Positions 7,830-16,901 of a stretch of DNA of 64,000 bases are shown here, in pieces (within the stretch, counting starts at the first letter, position 1; the number at the start of each line of letters is the position of its first letter). A model generated the notes under the pieces. That model ran no database searches. It was not told where the DNA came from and saw nothing but the letters and a program-made list of their open reading frames with translations. Made by a program: the position numbers and the translations under genes. The stretch is from Flexivirga meconopsidis (GTDB taxonomy: Bacteria; Actinomycetota; Actinomycetes; Actinomycetales; Dermatophilaceae), in NCBI RefSeq assembly GCF_026162425.1, contig NZ_JAOBQJ010000004.1, positions 186,001-250,000 on the forward strand, given 5' to 3'.

Positions 7830-8426
7830 TCAGTCCGCCGACCAGCCGGTGAGTCGCCAGCCGTCGGCGCCGAGCTCGGTCTCGGCATAGCCGCAATTAA
7901 CGAAAGCCCTTGGGGTGACACCGTTTTCGATGGCGAGCAGGTGCCGCACCAGCAGGGTGAGTATGCCGCCGTGCGCGACCACGAGCACAGTCTCCCCGGG
8001 GTGCCGGTCGGCGATCTCCTCCAGCACGGCGCGCCCTCGCGCAACGACCTCGGCCCCCGACTCGCCGCCCGGAATACGCGCGGACAGGTCGCCGTCCAGC
8101 CAGGCGCGGAAAGTCGGGGCGAAGGGGTCGTCACCGGTGCGGTCGGCGCCGGCGAAATCGCCAACCGCAAACTCCTGCAGCGCGCTTCGGGTGGTCACGT
8201 CCACGCCGAGGGCCGCCGCCGCGATCTCGGCGGTCTGCACGGCCCGCGCCATCGTGCTGCAGTAGGCGTGCGCCACTCGGCGACTGTGCAGATCCGCCGC
8301 CAGTCCGGCAGCCTGCGCGCGGCCGACCGAGGTCAGGCTGCCGCCCTCGTCCGCCCAGGTCGGGGCTTCATAGCCGGCTTCTCCGTGCCGGGCGAGGATC
8401 ACGGTGGCCGGGCAGTGCAGCGACAT
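7830..8426 (-). CDS. Histidine phosphatase (phosphoglycerate mutase-like)
   Basis: 198 aa. The catalytic RHGE motif (Arg13-His14-Gly15-Glu16), a second arginine in STMARAVQTAEIAA, and the C-terminal VVAHGG histidine define the branch-1 histidine phosphatase fold. These enzymes transfer phosphate through a phosphohistidine; the substrate here is not determinable. The region IPGGESGAEVVARGRAVLEEIADRHPGE resembles alpha-ribazole phosphatase/ broad phosphatases. The gene begins only 7 bp after the stop of the aminotransferase upstream on the same strand, so the two probably form an operon. Confidence 0.88.
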   Translation of the reverse strand: MSLHCPATVILARHGEAGYEAPTWADEGGSLTSVGRAQAAGLAADLHSRRVAHAYCSTMARAVQTAEIAAAALGVDVTTRSALQEFAVGDFAGADRTGDDPFAPTFRAWLDGDLSARIPGGESGAEVVARGRAVLEEIADRHPGETVLVVAHGGILTLLVRHLLAIENGVTPRAFVNCGYAETELGADGWRLTGWSAD

Positions 8427-8433
8427 ACCAGTC

Positions 8434-9687
8434 TCAGGCGCGAATCGTGCTGAGGTAGTTGCCGATTCGGTCGATCGCCTCGGTGAGCACCTCGACGTCG
8501 GGTAACGTCACGAGCCGGAAGTGATCGGGCTCGAACCAGTTGAAGCCGGTGCCGTGGGTGACCAGAATCTTTTCGGCGCGCAGCAGGTCGATCACAAACT
8601 GCTGGTCGTCCTCGATCGGGTAGACCTCCGGGTCCAGTCGTGGGAAGCAGTAGAGCGCCCCGCGGGGCTCGACGCAGCTGACGCCGGGGATCTTGTTGAG
8701 CAGCCGGGACGCAGTCGTCGCCTGCTCGAAGAAGCGGCCGCCGGGCCCGATGAGTTCGCCCACCGACTGGTAGCCGCCGAGTGCGGTCTGGATCGCGTGC
8801 TGCCCGGGCACGTTGGCACACATCCGCATGTTGGCCAGCAGCGTCAGCCCCTCCAGGAAGTCCGCCGCGGCATTCTTCGGCCCGGAGATCATCAGCCAGC
8901 CGGCACGGTAGCCGCAGACCCGGTAGGCCTTCGACAGTCCGCTGAAGGTCAGGCAGAGCACGTCATCACCGGCGAAGGTGGCCGCGTGGTGGTGCTCGGC
9001 GTCGCCGAAGAGGATCTTCTCGTAGATCTCGTCGACCATCACGACCAGGTCGTGGCGGCGCGCGATGTCGACCAGCCCCTTGACGGTCTCCTCCGAATAG
9101 ACAGCACCCGTGGGGTTGTTCGGGTTGATGATGACGAGCGCGTGGGTGTGCTCGGTGATCTTGGACTCGATGTCGGCGAGATCGGGGTTCCAGTCGTTCG
9201 ACTCGTCACAGCGGTAGTGCACCGGCGTGCCCCCCGCCAGCGACACGGCCCCGGTCCAGAGCGGATAGTCCGGCGCCGGGATCAGGATCTCGTTGCCGTC
9301 GTCGACGAAGGCCTGCAGCACCATGCTGATCAGTTCGGACACGCCGTTGCCGATGAAGACGTCCTCGACATGGGTGTCGGTCAGGCCGTGGCTCTGGTAA
9401 TACTGCGCGACGGCCGTGCGGGCGGAGTAGATGCCGCGGCTGTCGCTGTAACCCTGCGACTGCGGCAGGTTGTGGATCATGTCCTGCAGCACGGCATCGG
9501 GCGCGTCGAAGCCGAACGGGGCGGTATTGCCGATGTTGAGCTTGAGGATCCGGTGACCCTCGGCCTCCAGACGCTCGGCCTCCACGAGGATCGGGCCGCG
9601 CACGTCATAGCGGACGTCCTGGAGCTTGTTCGACTGCTTGATCTGGCGCACGAACTCAAGACTCGCACGTGTCGCGTCCCGGAGCAC
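8434..9687 (-). CDS. Alanine/aspartate-type aminotransferase (AlaT-like)
   Basis: Up to 417 aa. A class I/II PLP aminotransferase closely resembling AlaT (alanine:2-oxoglutarate type): KLQDVRYDVRGPILVEAERLE near the start, NIGNTAPFGFDAPD, INPNNPTGAVYSEE, VDEIYEKILF and the Schiff-base lysine in FSGLSKAYRVCGYRAGW (Lys253 in this numbering). The start is uncertain: the GTG at 9687 gives the longest form, but conserved sequence begins near residue 15 and a GTG at 9651 would also do; no strong ribosome site marks either. The histidine phosphatase follows 7 bp downstream. Confidence 0.88.
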   Translation of the reverse strand: MLRDATRASLEFVRQIKQSNKLQDVRYDVRGPILVEAERLEAEGHRILKLNIGNTAPFGFDAPDAVLQDMIHNLPQSQGYSDSRGIYSARTAVAQYYQSHGLTDTHVEDVFIGNGVSELISMVLQAFVDDGNEILIPAPDYPLWTGAVSLAGGTPVHYRCDESNDWNPDLADIESKITEHTHALVIINPNNPTGAVYSEETVKGLVDIARRHDLVVMVDEIYEKILFGDAEHHHAATFAGDDVLCLTFSGLSKAYRVCGYRAGWLMISGPKNAAADFLEGLTLLANMRMCANVPGQHAIQTALGGYQSVGELIGPGGRFFEQATTASRLLNKIPGVSCVEPRGALYCFPRLDPEVYPIEDDQQFVIDLLRAEKILVTHGTGFNWFEPDHFRLVTLPDVEVLTEAIDRIGNYLSTIRA

Positions 9688-9738
9688 GCACGTTTAACCG
9701 GTGGACATCTGGTGTCGCGCGCTCACTACGATCCGGCC

Positions 9739-10206
9739 ATGGCGAAGGTGGAGCAGGTGACCGAAAACGACTGGGCGCGGCTGCGCGCAGTGCGGCTGCG
9801 TGCGCTTGCCGACGCCCCGGAGATGTTCGGCTCGAACCTGGCCCGCGAGGAGGCCTTCGACGAAGCCGAGTGGCGCCGACGGGCTGCCCGACCGGTGACG
9901 TTCCTCGCCTCCGTCGACGGAGCCGATGTCGGTATGACGGGGGTCTTCGACTTCGACGGTGCGTGGTGCGTGATGGGGATGTGGCTGGCTCCGGAGGTCC
10001 GCGGTGCCGGCATCGTCGACGAATTGATATGCGCCTGTGCGGATTTCGTCCGGAGGGCCGGCGTGGACCGGGTGACGCTGGGCGTCATGGAGGACAACCC
10101 GCGCGGCATTCGCGCCTATGAACGCAACGGTTTCGTGGCGACCGGGGCACGCGAGCACGTGCGCGACGGCCGCGACGAACTGTGGATGGTCAAGGACCTG
10201 CCCTGA
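9739..10206 (+). CDS. GNAT family N-acetyltransferase
   Basis: 155 aa. The acetyl-CoA binding motif A is seen as MWLAPEVRGAGIVDELICACADFVRRAG, followed by the motif B-like NPRGIRAYERNGFVATG and a terminal beta strand ELWMVKDLP. The substrate is unknown. The open frame runs far upstream (to 8521) antisense to the aminotransferase, but only the portion from ATG 9739 is protein-like. TACGAT at 9727-9732 is six bases before the ATG with no ribosome site, suggesting a leaderless mRNA; it is divergent from the aminotransferase. Confidence 0.87.
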   Translation: MAKVEQVTENDWARLRAVRLRALADAPEMFGSNLAREEAFDEAEWRRRAARPVTFLASVDGADVGMTGVFDFDGAWCVMGMWLAPEVRGAGIVDELICACADFVRRAGVDRVTLGVMEDNPRGIRAYERNGFVATGAREHVRDGRDELWMVKDLP

Positions 10207-10232
10207 GAGTTCGCCGCGGCGGCGCGCAGCCC

Positions 10233-10646
10233 TCAGCTGCGCTCGTCCACAGTCTTGCGGCTGCCGTCGTCCTTCAGCGCGTATGACGGCAGTTGCTGCA
10301 ACACCAGCTTGTTGCCGTCCGGGTCGGTGACGTAGAGGAAGCGCCCCCACTCCTGCTCGTCGACCGGTCCGGTCTGCACGCCCTTGCCGGTGAGTTCGGA
10401 GAGGGCGGCGTCGGCGTCGTCGATGACGAACATGACGCCCTGCTGGGTGCCCGGCTGCATCTCGACCACGCCTTCGCCGATCACGATCGAGCACGCCGAA
10501 CCGGGCGGGGTGAGCTGGACGAAGCGGATGCCCTCGACGGGCCGCTCGTCGAAGTCGGCGTGGAAGCCGAGTTGGTCGGTGTAGAACGCCTTGGCGCGGT
10601 CGACGTCGGTGACGGGCATCGGGACGACTTCGAGCTTCAGGTCCAT
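10233..10646 (-). CDS. VOC family protein
   Basis: 137 aa, one glyoxalase/bleomycin-resistance type module pair: VVPMPVTDVDRAKAFYTDQLGF, then GEGVVEMQPG and GRFLYVTDPDGNKLVLQQLP, the classical C-terminal metal-site strand. The N-terminal LEVVPMPVTDVDRAKAFY is typical of the many VOC paralogs of Actinobacteria of unknown substrate. A GAGGAG lies about six bases upstream of the ATG. The gene stands alone, convergent with the GNAT gene. Confidence 0.88.
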   Translation of the reverse strand: MDLKLEVVPMPVTDVDRAKAFYTDQLGFHADFDERPVEGIRFVQLTPPGSACSIVIGEGVVEMQPGTQQGVMFVIDDADAALSELTGKGVQTGPVDEQEWGRFLYVTDPDGNKLVLQQLPSYALKDDGSRKTVDERS

Positions 10647-10720
10647 CGCATCTCCTCGGTGGGTGCCGATCTGATGCGACTCACGCTAGGAGAAGGAGCG
10701 GACAGAGTCGGTCCGCAGAG

Positions 10721-13700
10721 TCACGCGACCTCGGCCGCGTCCCCGCCGCGCACTTCGAGGGTGGATCCGGTGGCCGTCTTACGGACCTGCACCTGCGCCG
10801 GAATGCGGGTGCGCAACTCCGGCACGTGGCTGACGATGCCGACCGACCGGCCTCCGGCGCGCAGCTGGTCGAGCACCGTCATCACCAGCTCCAGTGTCTC
10901 GTCGTCCAGCGAGCCGAAACCCTCGTCAACCAACAGCGTCTCCAGGTGACGACCACCCGCGGCCTCGAGGACCGCCTCGCCAAGACCGAGTGCGAGCGCG
11001 AGCGAGGCCATGAACGACTCACCGCCGGAAAGCGTTGCGGTGTCACGGGTTTGACCGGTCCAGGCGTCCCGCACCCGGAGGCCGAGACCGCTCTTGCCGC
11101 CACGTGCCGCGAGCTCGTCGGTGTGCTCCAGGCGGTAGCGACCGTCGGTCATCACGGCGAGCTTCTCGTTGGCGAGCGCGGTGACGGTCTCCAGTCGCGC
11201 AGCCAAGACGTATGACGTGAGCCGCATCCGCAGCGCGTTCTCCCCACCGCCGGTCACGGCCGCGGCGATCCTCGTCGCGACCTCCGACCGCGCACGCAGT
11301 GGTGCTGACTTCCGTTCGGCTTCGGCGGCTTCGGCCGCGATGCGTTGCACCGCGAGATGCGCCCGCTCGATCGTGCGGGCGTCGTCGTAAGCCGATTTGG
11401 CCAGGCGCTCCGCCTCGTGCAACTCTCGCTCGGCGGTAGCGACCTCGGCGGGCGGCGCGGCGACTGCCGTCGCCACGTCTGGCTGTTCGAGCACCCCGGT
11501 CGCCTTGGCCCGGGTCGTGCGGGCGGACTCAAGCTGCTGCGCCAACCGGGTCGCCTCGACCGGGGTCATCCGCGCTTCCGCGGCCGCAGCCGCGGTGTCG
11601 AAACCGCACTCGGCCAGCACGGCTTCGAGCTCGGCGCGGGCGTCGCGCGCCTCCTGGTCCGCGCTGACCTGCTTGCGGACCGCGGCGAGCAGGTCGTCCA
11701 GCAGACCCGCGACCCTGGAGTGGCCGGCAAGCACGTCGGCGGAGGTCGTGCAGCCGCAAGCGGTCCGGTGCTCTTCGAGCATGTCCTGAAGCCGCTCCTC
11801 CGATGCGGACAACCGGGTGGTCGCCTCCTGCACGCGGGTGCGGGCGGCCACCACCGACTCGCGTGCCGCCGCGATCTCCTGATGATCGATCTCGAGCCGC
11901 TGTCTCGCGGCCTCGATCTCTCGGTCGGCGTTGGTGACTTCGCGAGCGGCCGTTTCGGCGTCCCGCACCTCGCGAGCTGCCTGTTCGGCCGCCGGCGCCA
12001 GCAGGTCCGCCAGAGCACGCACCGTCAACGGCACCTGGGCGTCGAGCTGATCTGTGTCGCGGGCCAGCGCGGCTGCGCCTGGCTGCAGCACCTGGACCGA
12101 TGCGGCGATCGCGGCGTGCGGGTCGTCGTCGAGCTCGGCGTAGCCGGGCACCGGTATCCGGGCGAAGTGTCCGGCCTGGTCGAGCACCTCGGTGAGCGCT
12201 GCGCTGGCGATGCCGCGCGCGGTCGACCGGGCGGCGCTGTGTTCGTCGGCGACCTGTCGCGCGGAGACGGCGCTCTGCTCGGCGGCGTCGACCTGCTCTG
12301 GTGTCACGGTTTTCTCGTCTGGCGTTGCGCGATGCGGGTGTTCGCAGGAACCGCACACCGGACACGGCTCGCCCTGCCGCAGCCCACCGGCAAGCTCGGC
12401 GGCGATGCCGGACACTCGCCGCGACCGGAGCGCGATCACCGTCTCCTCCGCACGGATCCAACGCTGCTGTGCATCCCGATGTGCTTGGTCGCAATGGACC
12501 GTCTGGTCGATCGCCCGCATGGCGGATGTGACCGCACGGCGCAGTCCCGAGAGCGCCTGGTGCCACTCACCACGAATCGTCAGCAGTGCGGCGACCTGGG
12601 CCAGGTCGGCACGGGCCTGGCGTTGCCGCTCGAAGTCCTCGATCGCGGCGTTGAGCGCTGCCTGCAGCCTGCCCGCCTGCTGTTCGGTCGCGGTCAACGC
12701 ACGCTGCGCGACCTGCAGGTCGCGGCGCTGCTGTGATCGCTGCGAAATGAGCTCCTGATGGCCGGCCAGTGCTGCGTCCCCGGCGGATCGTCGTTCGAGC
12801 AGGGAGTCGAGCCGTCCCTCGAACGCACCGACACCGGGCTCGGGGACCGACCAATCGGTCGCCGCATCCAGCAGCTGCCGACTGTCCGCGACCAGCTGGC
12901 CGGCGGTGCGCGCGGCGGCGCGCCGACGTGACTCGGCGGCGATCACCGGCTGACAGCGCCCGGCACGGTCGGCCAGCTCAAGCCGCTCCTGTGCAGCCTG
13001 CATCGACTCGTGCTGCGCGTCGAGGTGGGCGAGGGCCCGGGCGGCCTGCTCGGCCTGCCGCTGCAGTGCTGCCAATGCACGCTGTTGGTCGAACACGACC
13101 CGCGCCGACTCACTTCGGACCTGCGCGGCGTCCGCCGTCGCCATCGCGGCGGTCGATCGGCCCGCGAGCTCGGCCGCCCGCAGGTCGAGGTCGACTTCGT
13201 CGGCCTCCCCAGGTGCCTCGCCCTCGGGGGCCGGCTCGGTGACCGCCGCCAGGTGCTCCTGGGCTCGGGCAAACAAGGTCGCCCGGTGCGAGTCTGCTTC
13301 TCGGACAGCGGTTTCCAACTGCTTGCGGTGCTCGGTCAGCCAGTCCTCGATGTCCCGAAAGTCGGTGATGTCGAAGAGCCGTTCGAGTAGTTTGCCGCGC
13401 TCGTCAGGCTTGGCCCGCAGGAAAGCCGCGAAATCGCCCTGCGGCAGCATGACGACCTGGGCGAACTGCTCCAGTGCCATGCCGAGCAGGTCGTCGATCA
13501 CCTGGGCCGCCTCGTCGGCGCGGGCGGCCGACGTCGTCCAGCCGCCGGCGTGACGCTCCTCGAGCACGACGCTCGCGCGTTGCATCCGGGTGCCGGTGCC
13601 GCGCTTCTTGGGCACCTCGTGGTCGGGGGAGCGACGCACCCGCAGCCGGCGGTCCCCGACGCTGAATTCGAGCTCCACCTCGGGCCGGGCGTCCGGGGCA

Positions 13701-13915
13701 GCGTGATCGCTGCGCAACGACCCCCGGTGCCGCTGACGTGCACCGGGGACACCGGCGAAGAGCGCGAAGCAGATCGCGTCGAGGATGCTGGTCTTGCCGG
13801 ACCCGGTCGGGCCGTGGATCAGGTGCAGGCCGGCCGCGCCCAGCTCGTCGAAGTCGATCTCCTCGACGCCGGCGAAGGGCCCGAACGCCTGCAGTCGCAG
13901 ATGATGAAGTTTCAT
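10721..13915 (-). CDS. sbcC: Exonuclease subunit SbcC (Rad50-like ATPase)
   Basis: 1064 aa from ATG 13915 (MKLHHLRLQAFGPFAGVEEIDF is the canonical N-terminus; the open frame extends 70 codons further upstream into sbcD). Domain order: Walker A GPTGSGKTS near residue 35, a long Ala/Arg/Glu-rich coiled coil, a zinc hook CPVC at Cys518 and Cys521, the return coiled coil, then the ABC signature LSGGESFMASLALALGL and Walker B TLLVDEGFGSLDD. With SbcD it forms the complex that cleaves hairpins and processes blocked double-strand ends. It follows sbcD by 13 bp, as an operon. Confidence 0.96.
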   Translation of the reverse strand: MKLHHLRLQAFGPFAGVEEIDFDELGAAGLHLIHGPTGSGKTSILDAICFALFAGVPGARQRHRGSLRSDHAAPDARPEVELEFSVGDRRLRVRRSPDHEVPKKRGTGTRMQRASVVLEERHAGGWTTSAARADEAAQVIDDLLGMALEQFAQVVMLPQGDFAAFLRAKPDERGKLLERLFDITDFRDIEDWLTEHRKQLETAVREADSHRATLFARAQEHLAAVTEPAPEGEAPGEADEVDLDLRAAELAGRSTAAMATADAAQVRSESARVVFDQQRALAALQRQAEQAARALAHLDAQHESMQAAQERLELADRAGRCQPVIAAESRRRAAARTAGQLVADSRQLLDAATDWSVPEPGVGAFEGRLDSLLERRSAGDAALAGHQELISQRSQQRRDLQVAQRALTATEQQAGRLQAALNAAIEDFERQRQARADLAQVAALLTIRGEWHQALSGLRRAVTSAMRAIDQTVHCDQAHRDAQQRWIRAEETVIALRSRRVSGIAAELAGGLRQGEPCPVCGSCEHPHRATPDEKTVTPEQVDAAEQSAVSARQVADEHSAARSTARGIASAALTEVLDQAGHFARIPVPGYAELDDDPHAAIAASVQVLQPGAAALARDTDQLDAQVPLTVRALADLLAPAAEQAAREVRDAETAAREVTNADREIEAARQRLEIDHQEIAAARESVVAARTRVQEATTRLSASEERLQDMLEEHRTACGCTTSADVLAGHSRVAGLLDDLLAAVRKQVSADQEARDARAELEAVLAECGFDTAAAAAEARMTPVEATRLAQQLESARTTRAKATGVLEQPDVATAVAAPPAEVATAERELHEAERLAKSAYDDARTIERAHLAVQRIAAEAAEAERKSAPLRARSEVATRIAAAVTGGGENALRMRLTSYVLAARLETVTALANEKLAVMTDGRYRLEHTDELAARGGKSGLGLRVRDAWTGQTRDTATLSGGESFMASLALALGLGEAVLEAAGGRHLETLLVDEGFGSLDDETLELVMTVLDQLRAGGRSVGIVSHVPELRTRIPAQVQVRKTATGSTLEVRGGDAAEVA

Positions 13916-13928
13916 CGCGTGTCGCCGG

Positions 13929-15104
13929 TCATGCCACGCCCGACTCCCGGCCGACGGCACGTTGGCCCTCGGCGCGGTCCCGGCCATCGCGTGCGACGCG
14001 AGTTTGCTCCACAGCGGTGACCAGCAGGTCACGCTCGGCCTCGCTGGCGGCCGCACCTCCTCGCGTGTGCTCCAGGAAGTCGCAGCACAGCTCGAGCGTG
14101 CTACGGCCCGCATGCCGGCTGGCATAGCTGCGTTCGGTCAGCGGAACCACTTGCTGCTCGAAGAGGATCTGCACGGTGTGCGGGAAGCGGGATCGCAGCC
14201 GCTCCATGGCGCCGAGCGGCCGGGTGCGGTCGGTGAGAGTGATTTGGCACCAGGCGCTTTCGGCATACGCCAGAGACTGGTCGGCGAGCAGGTCGTCCAG
14301 GGTGCCGCGCAGCCGAGCCAGCGGTCGCTGCACCGGCGCCTCGATCAACTCGTATGCCGTGCCCGCCTGCGAAACCTCCAGCAGCACCGAACTCTTGCGG
14401 TGATCGGACTCGGAGAAGGACATGGCAACCGGCGACCCGGAGTATCGACCGATCTCACCGACCGACTGTGCGCCGTGCAGGTGGCCGAGCGCGGTGTAGG
14501 CGACACCGTCGAAGACACTCGCCGGCACCGCCGAGGTGCCGCCGACGCCGATGTCACGCTCGGAGTCGGACGTGGTGGACCCGACCACGAAGGCGTGCGC
14601 CATCACCACTGCGGGCAGCCCGCGCTCGGTGGCGTCGGCTCGCACCCGGTCCATGGCTGCGCGCAGGACCCCGGCGTGAGTCGCCTCCGCTGCCAGCGCC
14701 GACGCGGTCACCGACGGCTCGAGGTAGGGCAGCGGGTAGATGGCGACATCACCGAGCAGCACCGGCCGGCCAATCGACGAAGGGTTGGTGCGCACGTGCA
14801 CCCCGCCGAGCTCGAGCACCCGGGACCCGAAACCGAGCCGCACCGCGGAGTCGTGGTTGCCGGAGGAGAGCACCACGTGGGCACCGGCTTCCCGCAGCCG
14901 CACGAGGGTGTCGTCGAGCAGCTGCACGCTCTCCGGCGCCGGCAGCGCGCGGTCGTAGATGTCCCCGGACACCAGCACGGCGTCGACGCGCTCGGAGCCC
15001 ACCACCTCGACCAGGTGCTCGAGGTAGGCGGCCTGCGCATCGAGCAGCGGGGCGCCGTGGAACCTGCGTCCCAGGTGCCAGTCCGAGGTGTGGATCAGCC
15101 GCAT
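13929..15104 (-). CDS. sbcD: Exonuclease subunit SbcD (Mre11-like nuclease)
   Basis: 391 aa from ATG 15104 (MRLIHTSDWHLGRRFHG). The calcineurin-type phosphoesterase motifs that bind two Mn ions are in order: HTSDWHLGR, VSGDIYDRA, SSGNHDSAVR, MAHAFV and GHLHGAQ. The capping and C-terminal SbcD segment follows. It is the nuclease partner of SbcC, encoded immediately downstream. It is divergent from the GCS2-type ligase gene, separated by 166 bp in which no clear regulatory motif was recognised. Confidence 0.96.
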   Translation of the reverse strand: MRLIHTSDWHLGRRFHGAPLLDAQAAYLEHLVEVVGSERVDAVLVSGDIYDRALPAPESVQLLDDTLVRLREAGAHVVLSSGNHDSAVRLGFGSRVLELGGVHVRTNPSSIGRPVLLGDVAIYPLPYLEPSVTASALAAEATHAGVLRAAMDRVRADATERGLPAVVMAHAFVVGSTTSDSERDIGVGGTSAVPASVFDGVAYTALGHLHGAQSVGEIGRYSGSPVAMSFSESDHRKSSVLLEVSQAGTAYELIEAPVQRPLARLRGTLDDLLADQSLAYAESAWCQITLTDRTRPLGAMERLRSRFPHTVQILFEQQVVPLTERSYASRHAGRSTLELCCDFLEHTRGGAAASEAERDLLVTAVEQTRVARDGRDRAEGQRAVGRESGVA

Positions 15105-15270
15105 GCCCAGCAGGTTAAGAGCCGCCACCGACAAGGCCGCGGAGGTGGCCCGGCGTTTCAGCCGCCCGAACGAATCTGCGGCTCCAGCCGCATCGCGCCG
15201 ATGAATGTGCGAGCGTTGCAGCCAACGCGCCCGCCAGGTGTGCAGGACGGGCGCCAAGCAAGGAGGAGCA

Positions 15271-16755
15271 ATGGGCGAGGACGTCGCGGCAACGTCATAC
15301 ACCCGCGAGCAACGGCAGCAGTATCGCGAGAAGGTGCGCCAGGACCTCGATGTCTTCGAGCGGATGCTGACCACCCACAGCTTCGAGTTCGAGCGGCAGC
15401 TGACCGGGATGGAGGTCGAGCTCAACCTCGTCGACGACGACCTGCAACCGACGATGAGCAACGCCCGGGTGCTGGAGAGCATCGCCGACGAGGACTACCA
15501 GACCGAGCTCGGGCAGTACAACATCGAGCTCAACGTCAGCCCGCGGCCGATGCCGGGCGATTCGGCGCTGCAGCTGGAGTCGGATCTGCGCGCCAGCCTC
15601 AACCGCGCCGAGAAGCTGGCCAATGACGCCGGCGCTCAGATCGCGATGATCGGCATCCTGCCGACACTCATGCCCGAGCACTTCAGCACCGAGTGGATGA
15701 GCGCCAACGCCCGTTACGCCGCGCTGAACGAGGCGATCTTCGCCGCCCGCGGCGAGGACATCTTCATCGACATCGAGGGCGCCGGCGGCGAACGCCTTGC
15801 GATGTATGCCGATTCGATCGCTCCCGAGTCGGCCTGCACATCGGTGCAGTTGCACCTGCAGGTGCAGCCGCACCGGTTTGCCGACTACTGGAACGCCGCC
15901 CAGGCGATCTCCGGGCTGCAGCTGGCGATCGGGGCCAACTCGCCGTACTTCTTCGGCAAGGAGCTGTGGCATGAGAGTCGGGTGCCGCTCTTCGGGCAGG
16001 CCACCGACACCCGGGCGGTCGAGTTGAAGAACCAGGGCGTCCGGCCCCGGGTGTGGTTCGGGGAACGCTGGATCACCTCGATCTTCGACCTCTTCGAGGA
16101 GAACGTCCGCTACTTCCCGGCGCTGCTGCCCGAATCCAGCGACGAAGATCCGGTCGCGGTCTTCGAATCCGGCCAGGCACCAAAGCTTTCCGAGCTCCGG
16201 TTGCACAACGGCACGGTCTACCGCTGGAACCGGCCGATCTACGACATCGTCGACGGCAAGCCGCACCTGCGGGTGGAGAACCGCGTGCTGCCGGCCGGTC
16301 CGTCGATCATCGACGGTATGGCGAACAGCGCCTTCTACTACGGCGTCGCGCGGATGCTGGCCGACTCCGACCGGCCGATCTGGACCCGGATGAGCTTCTC
16401 CGCGGCGGAGGACAACTTCGAGTCGTGCGCCCGCCGGGGCATCGACGCCAAGGTCTACTGGCCCGGTTTCGGCGAGGTGCAGGCCGACGAGCTGGTCCTG
16501 CGTCACCTGCTGCCGCTCGCTCACGAGGGGCTGGCGCAGTGGGGTGTCGCACAATCGGTGCGGGACCGTTACCTCGGCGTCATCGAGGACCGCTGCCGGG
16601 CCGGGGTCAACGGCGCCACCTGGCAGATCGACTGCGTGAAAGCCCTTGAGGCGCAAGGCAAGGACCGCGCCAGCGCGCTCTCTGGGATGCTGGAGCGCTA
16701 CCTGGAGCAGATGCACGGCGGCGAGCCGGTGCACACCTGGTCGCTGCCGGGCTGA
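15271..16755 (+). CDS. Glutamate-cysteine ligase (GCS2)-type carboxylate-amine ligase, orphan
   Basis: 494 aa from ATG 15271, preceded by AGGAGG at 15261-15266 (a frame extends upstream without a ribosome site). The GCS2 signature is seen as TGMEVELNLVDDDLQP (metal/ATP-binding glutamates), QYNIELNVSPRPM, IGANSPYFFGKELWHESRVPLFGQATDT and the substrate-pocket LRVENRVLPAGPSIIDGMAN. The family ligates an amine to the gamma-carboxylate of glutamate using ATP. This group is distinct from EgtA and from mycothiol MshC and its product is not known to me. No companion biosynthetic genes are adjacent; it is bounded by sbcD and by a REP element. Confidence 0.83.
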   Translation: MGEDVAATSYTREQRQQYREKVRQDLDVFERMLTTHSFEFERQLTGMEVELNLVDDDLQPTMSNARVLESIADEDYQTELGQYNIELNVSPRPMPGDSALQLESDLRASLNRAEKLANDAGAQIAMIGILPTLMPEHFSTEWMSANARYAALNEAIFAARGEDIFIDIEGAGGERLAMYADSIAPESACTSVQLHLQVQPHRFADYWNAAQAISGLQLAIGANSPYFFGKELWHESRVPLFGQATDTRAVELKNQGVRPRVWFGERWITSIFDLFEENVRYFPALLPESSDEDPVAVFESGQAPKLSELRLHNGTVYRWNRPIYDIVDGKPHLRVENRVLPAGPSIIDGMANSAFYYGVARMLADSDRPIWTRMSFSAAEDNFESCARRGIDAKVYWPGFGEVQADELVLRHLLPLAHEGLAQWGVAQSVRDRYLGVIEDRCRAGVNGATWQIDCVKALEAQGKDRASALSGMLERYLEQMHGGEPVHTWSLPG

Positions 16756-16893
16756 TCTCGATACGCGGCTCGTTCCTCGCCGCTACTCGATCAGCAGCAA
16801 AGGACGCGGCTCGTTCCTCGCCGCTACTCGATCAGCGTTGCTTGGTGGTCGAGTAGCCGGAGGAGCGGAACGCGGGGGAGGCGTATCGAGACC
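16756..16893. repeat. REP-like palindromic cluster
   Basis: A 33-bp block starting acgcggctcgttcctcgccg occurs twice in direct orientation (16763-16795 and 16804-16836, perfect), followed by an inverted relative at 16844-16893 beginning ggtggtcgagtagccgg and ending gcgtatcgagacc. TCTCGATACGC at 16756 pairs with GCGTATCGAG at 16881-16890, and CTACTCGA with TCGAGTAG. Elements with these CTCGATAC and CTACTCGA ends are frequent intergenic repeats in Micrococcales genomes. The cluster sits between two converging genes, immediately after a stop codon. Confidence 0.85.
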
Positions 16894-16901
16894 GCCCGCA
16901 C

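Noticed and set aside
8521-9738. The upstream part of a 561-codon plus-strand frame that ends in the GNAT gene
   Set aside because: It is antisense to the aminotransferase; only the portion from ATG 9739 looks like protein.
11345-12736. 463-codon plus-strand frame opposite sbcC
   Set aside because: Mirror of the coiled-coil coding sequence; sbcC has intact motifs along its whole length.
13962-15626. 554-codon plus-strand frame opposite sbcD
   Set aside because: Antisense shadow overlapping the sbcD and GCS2 genes; no domain.
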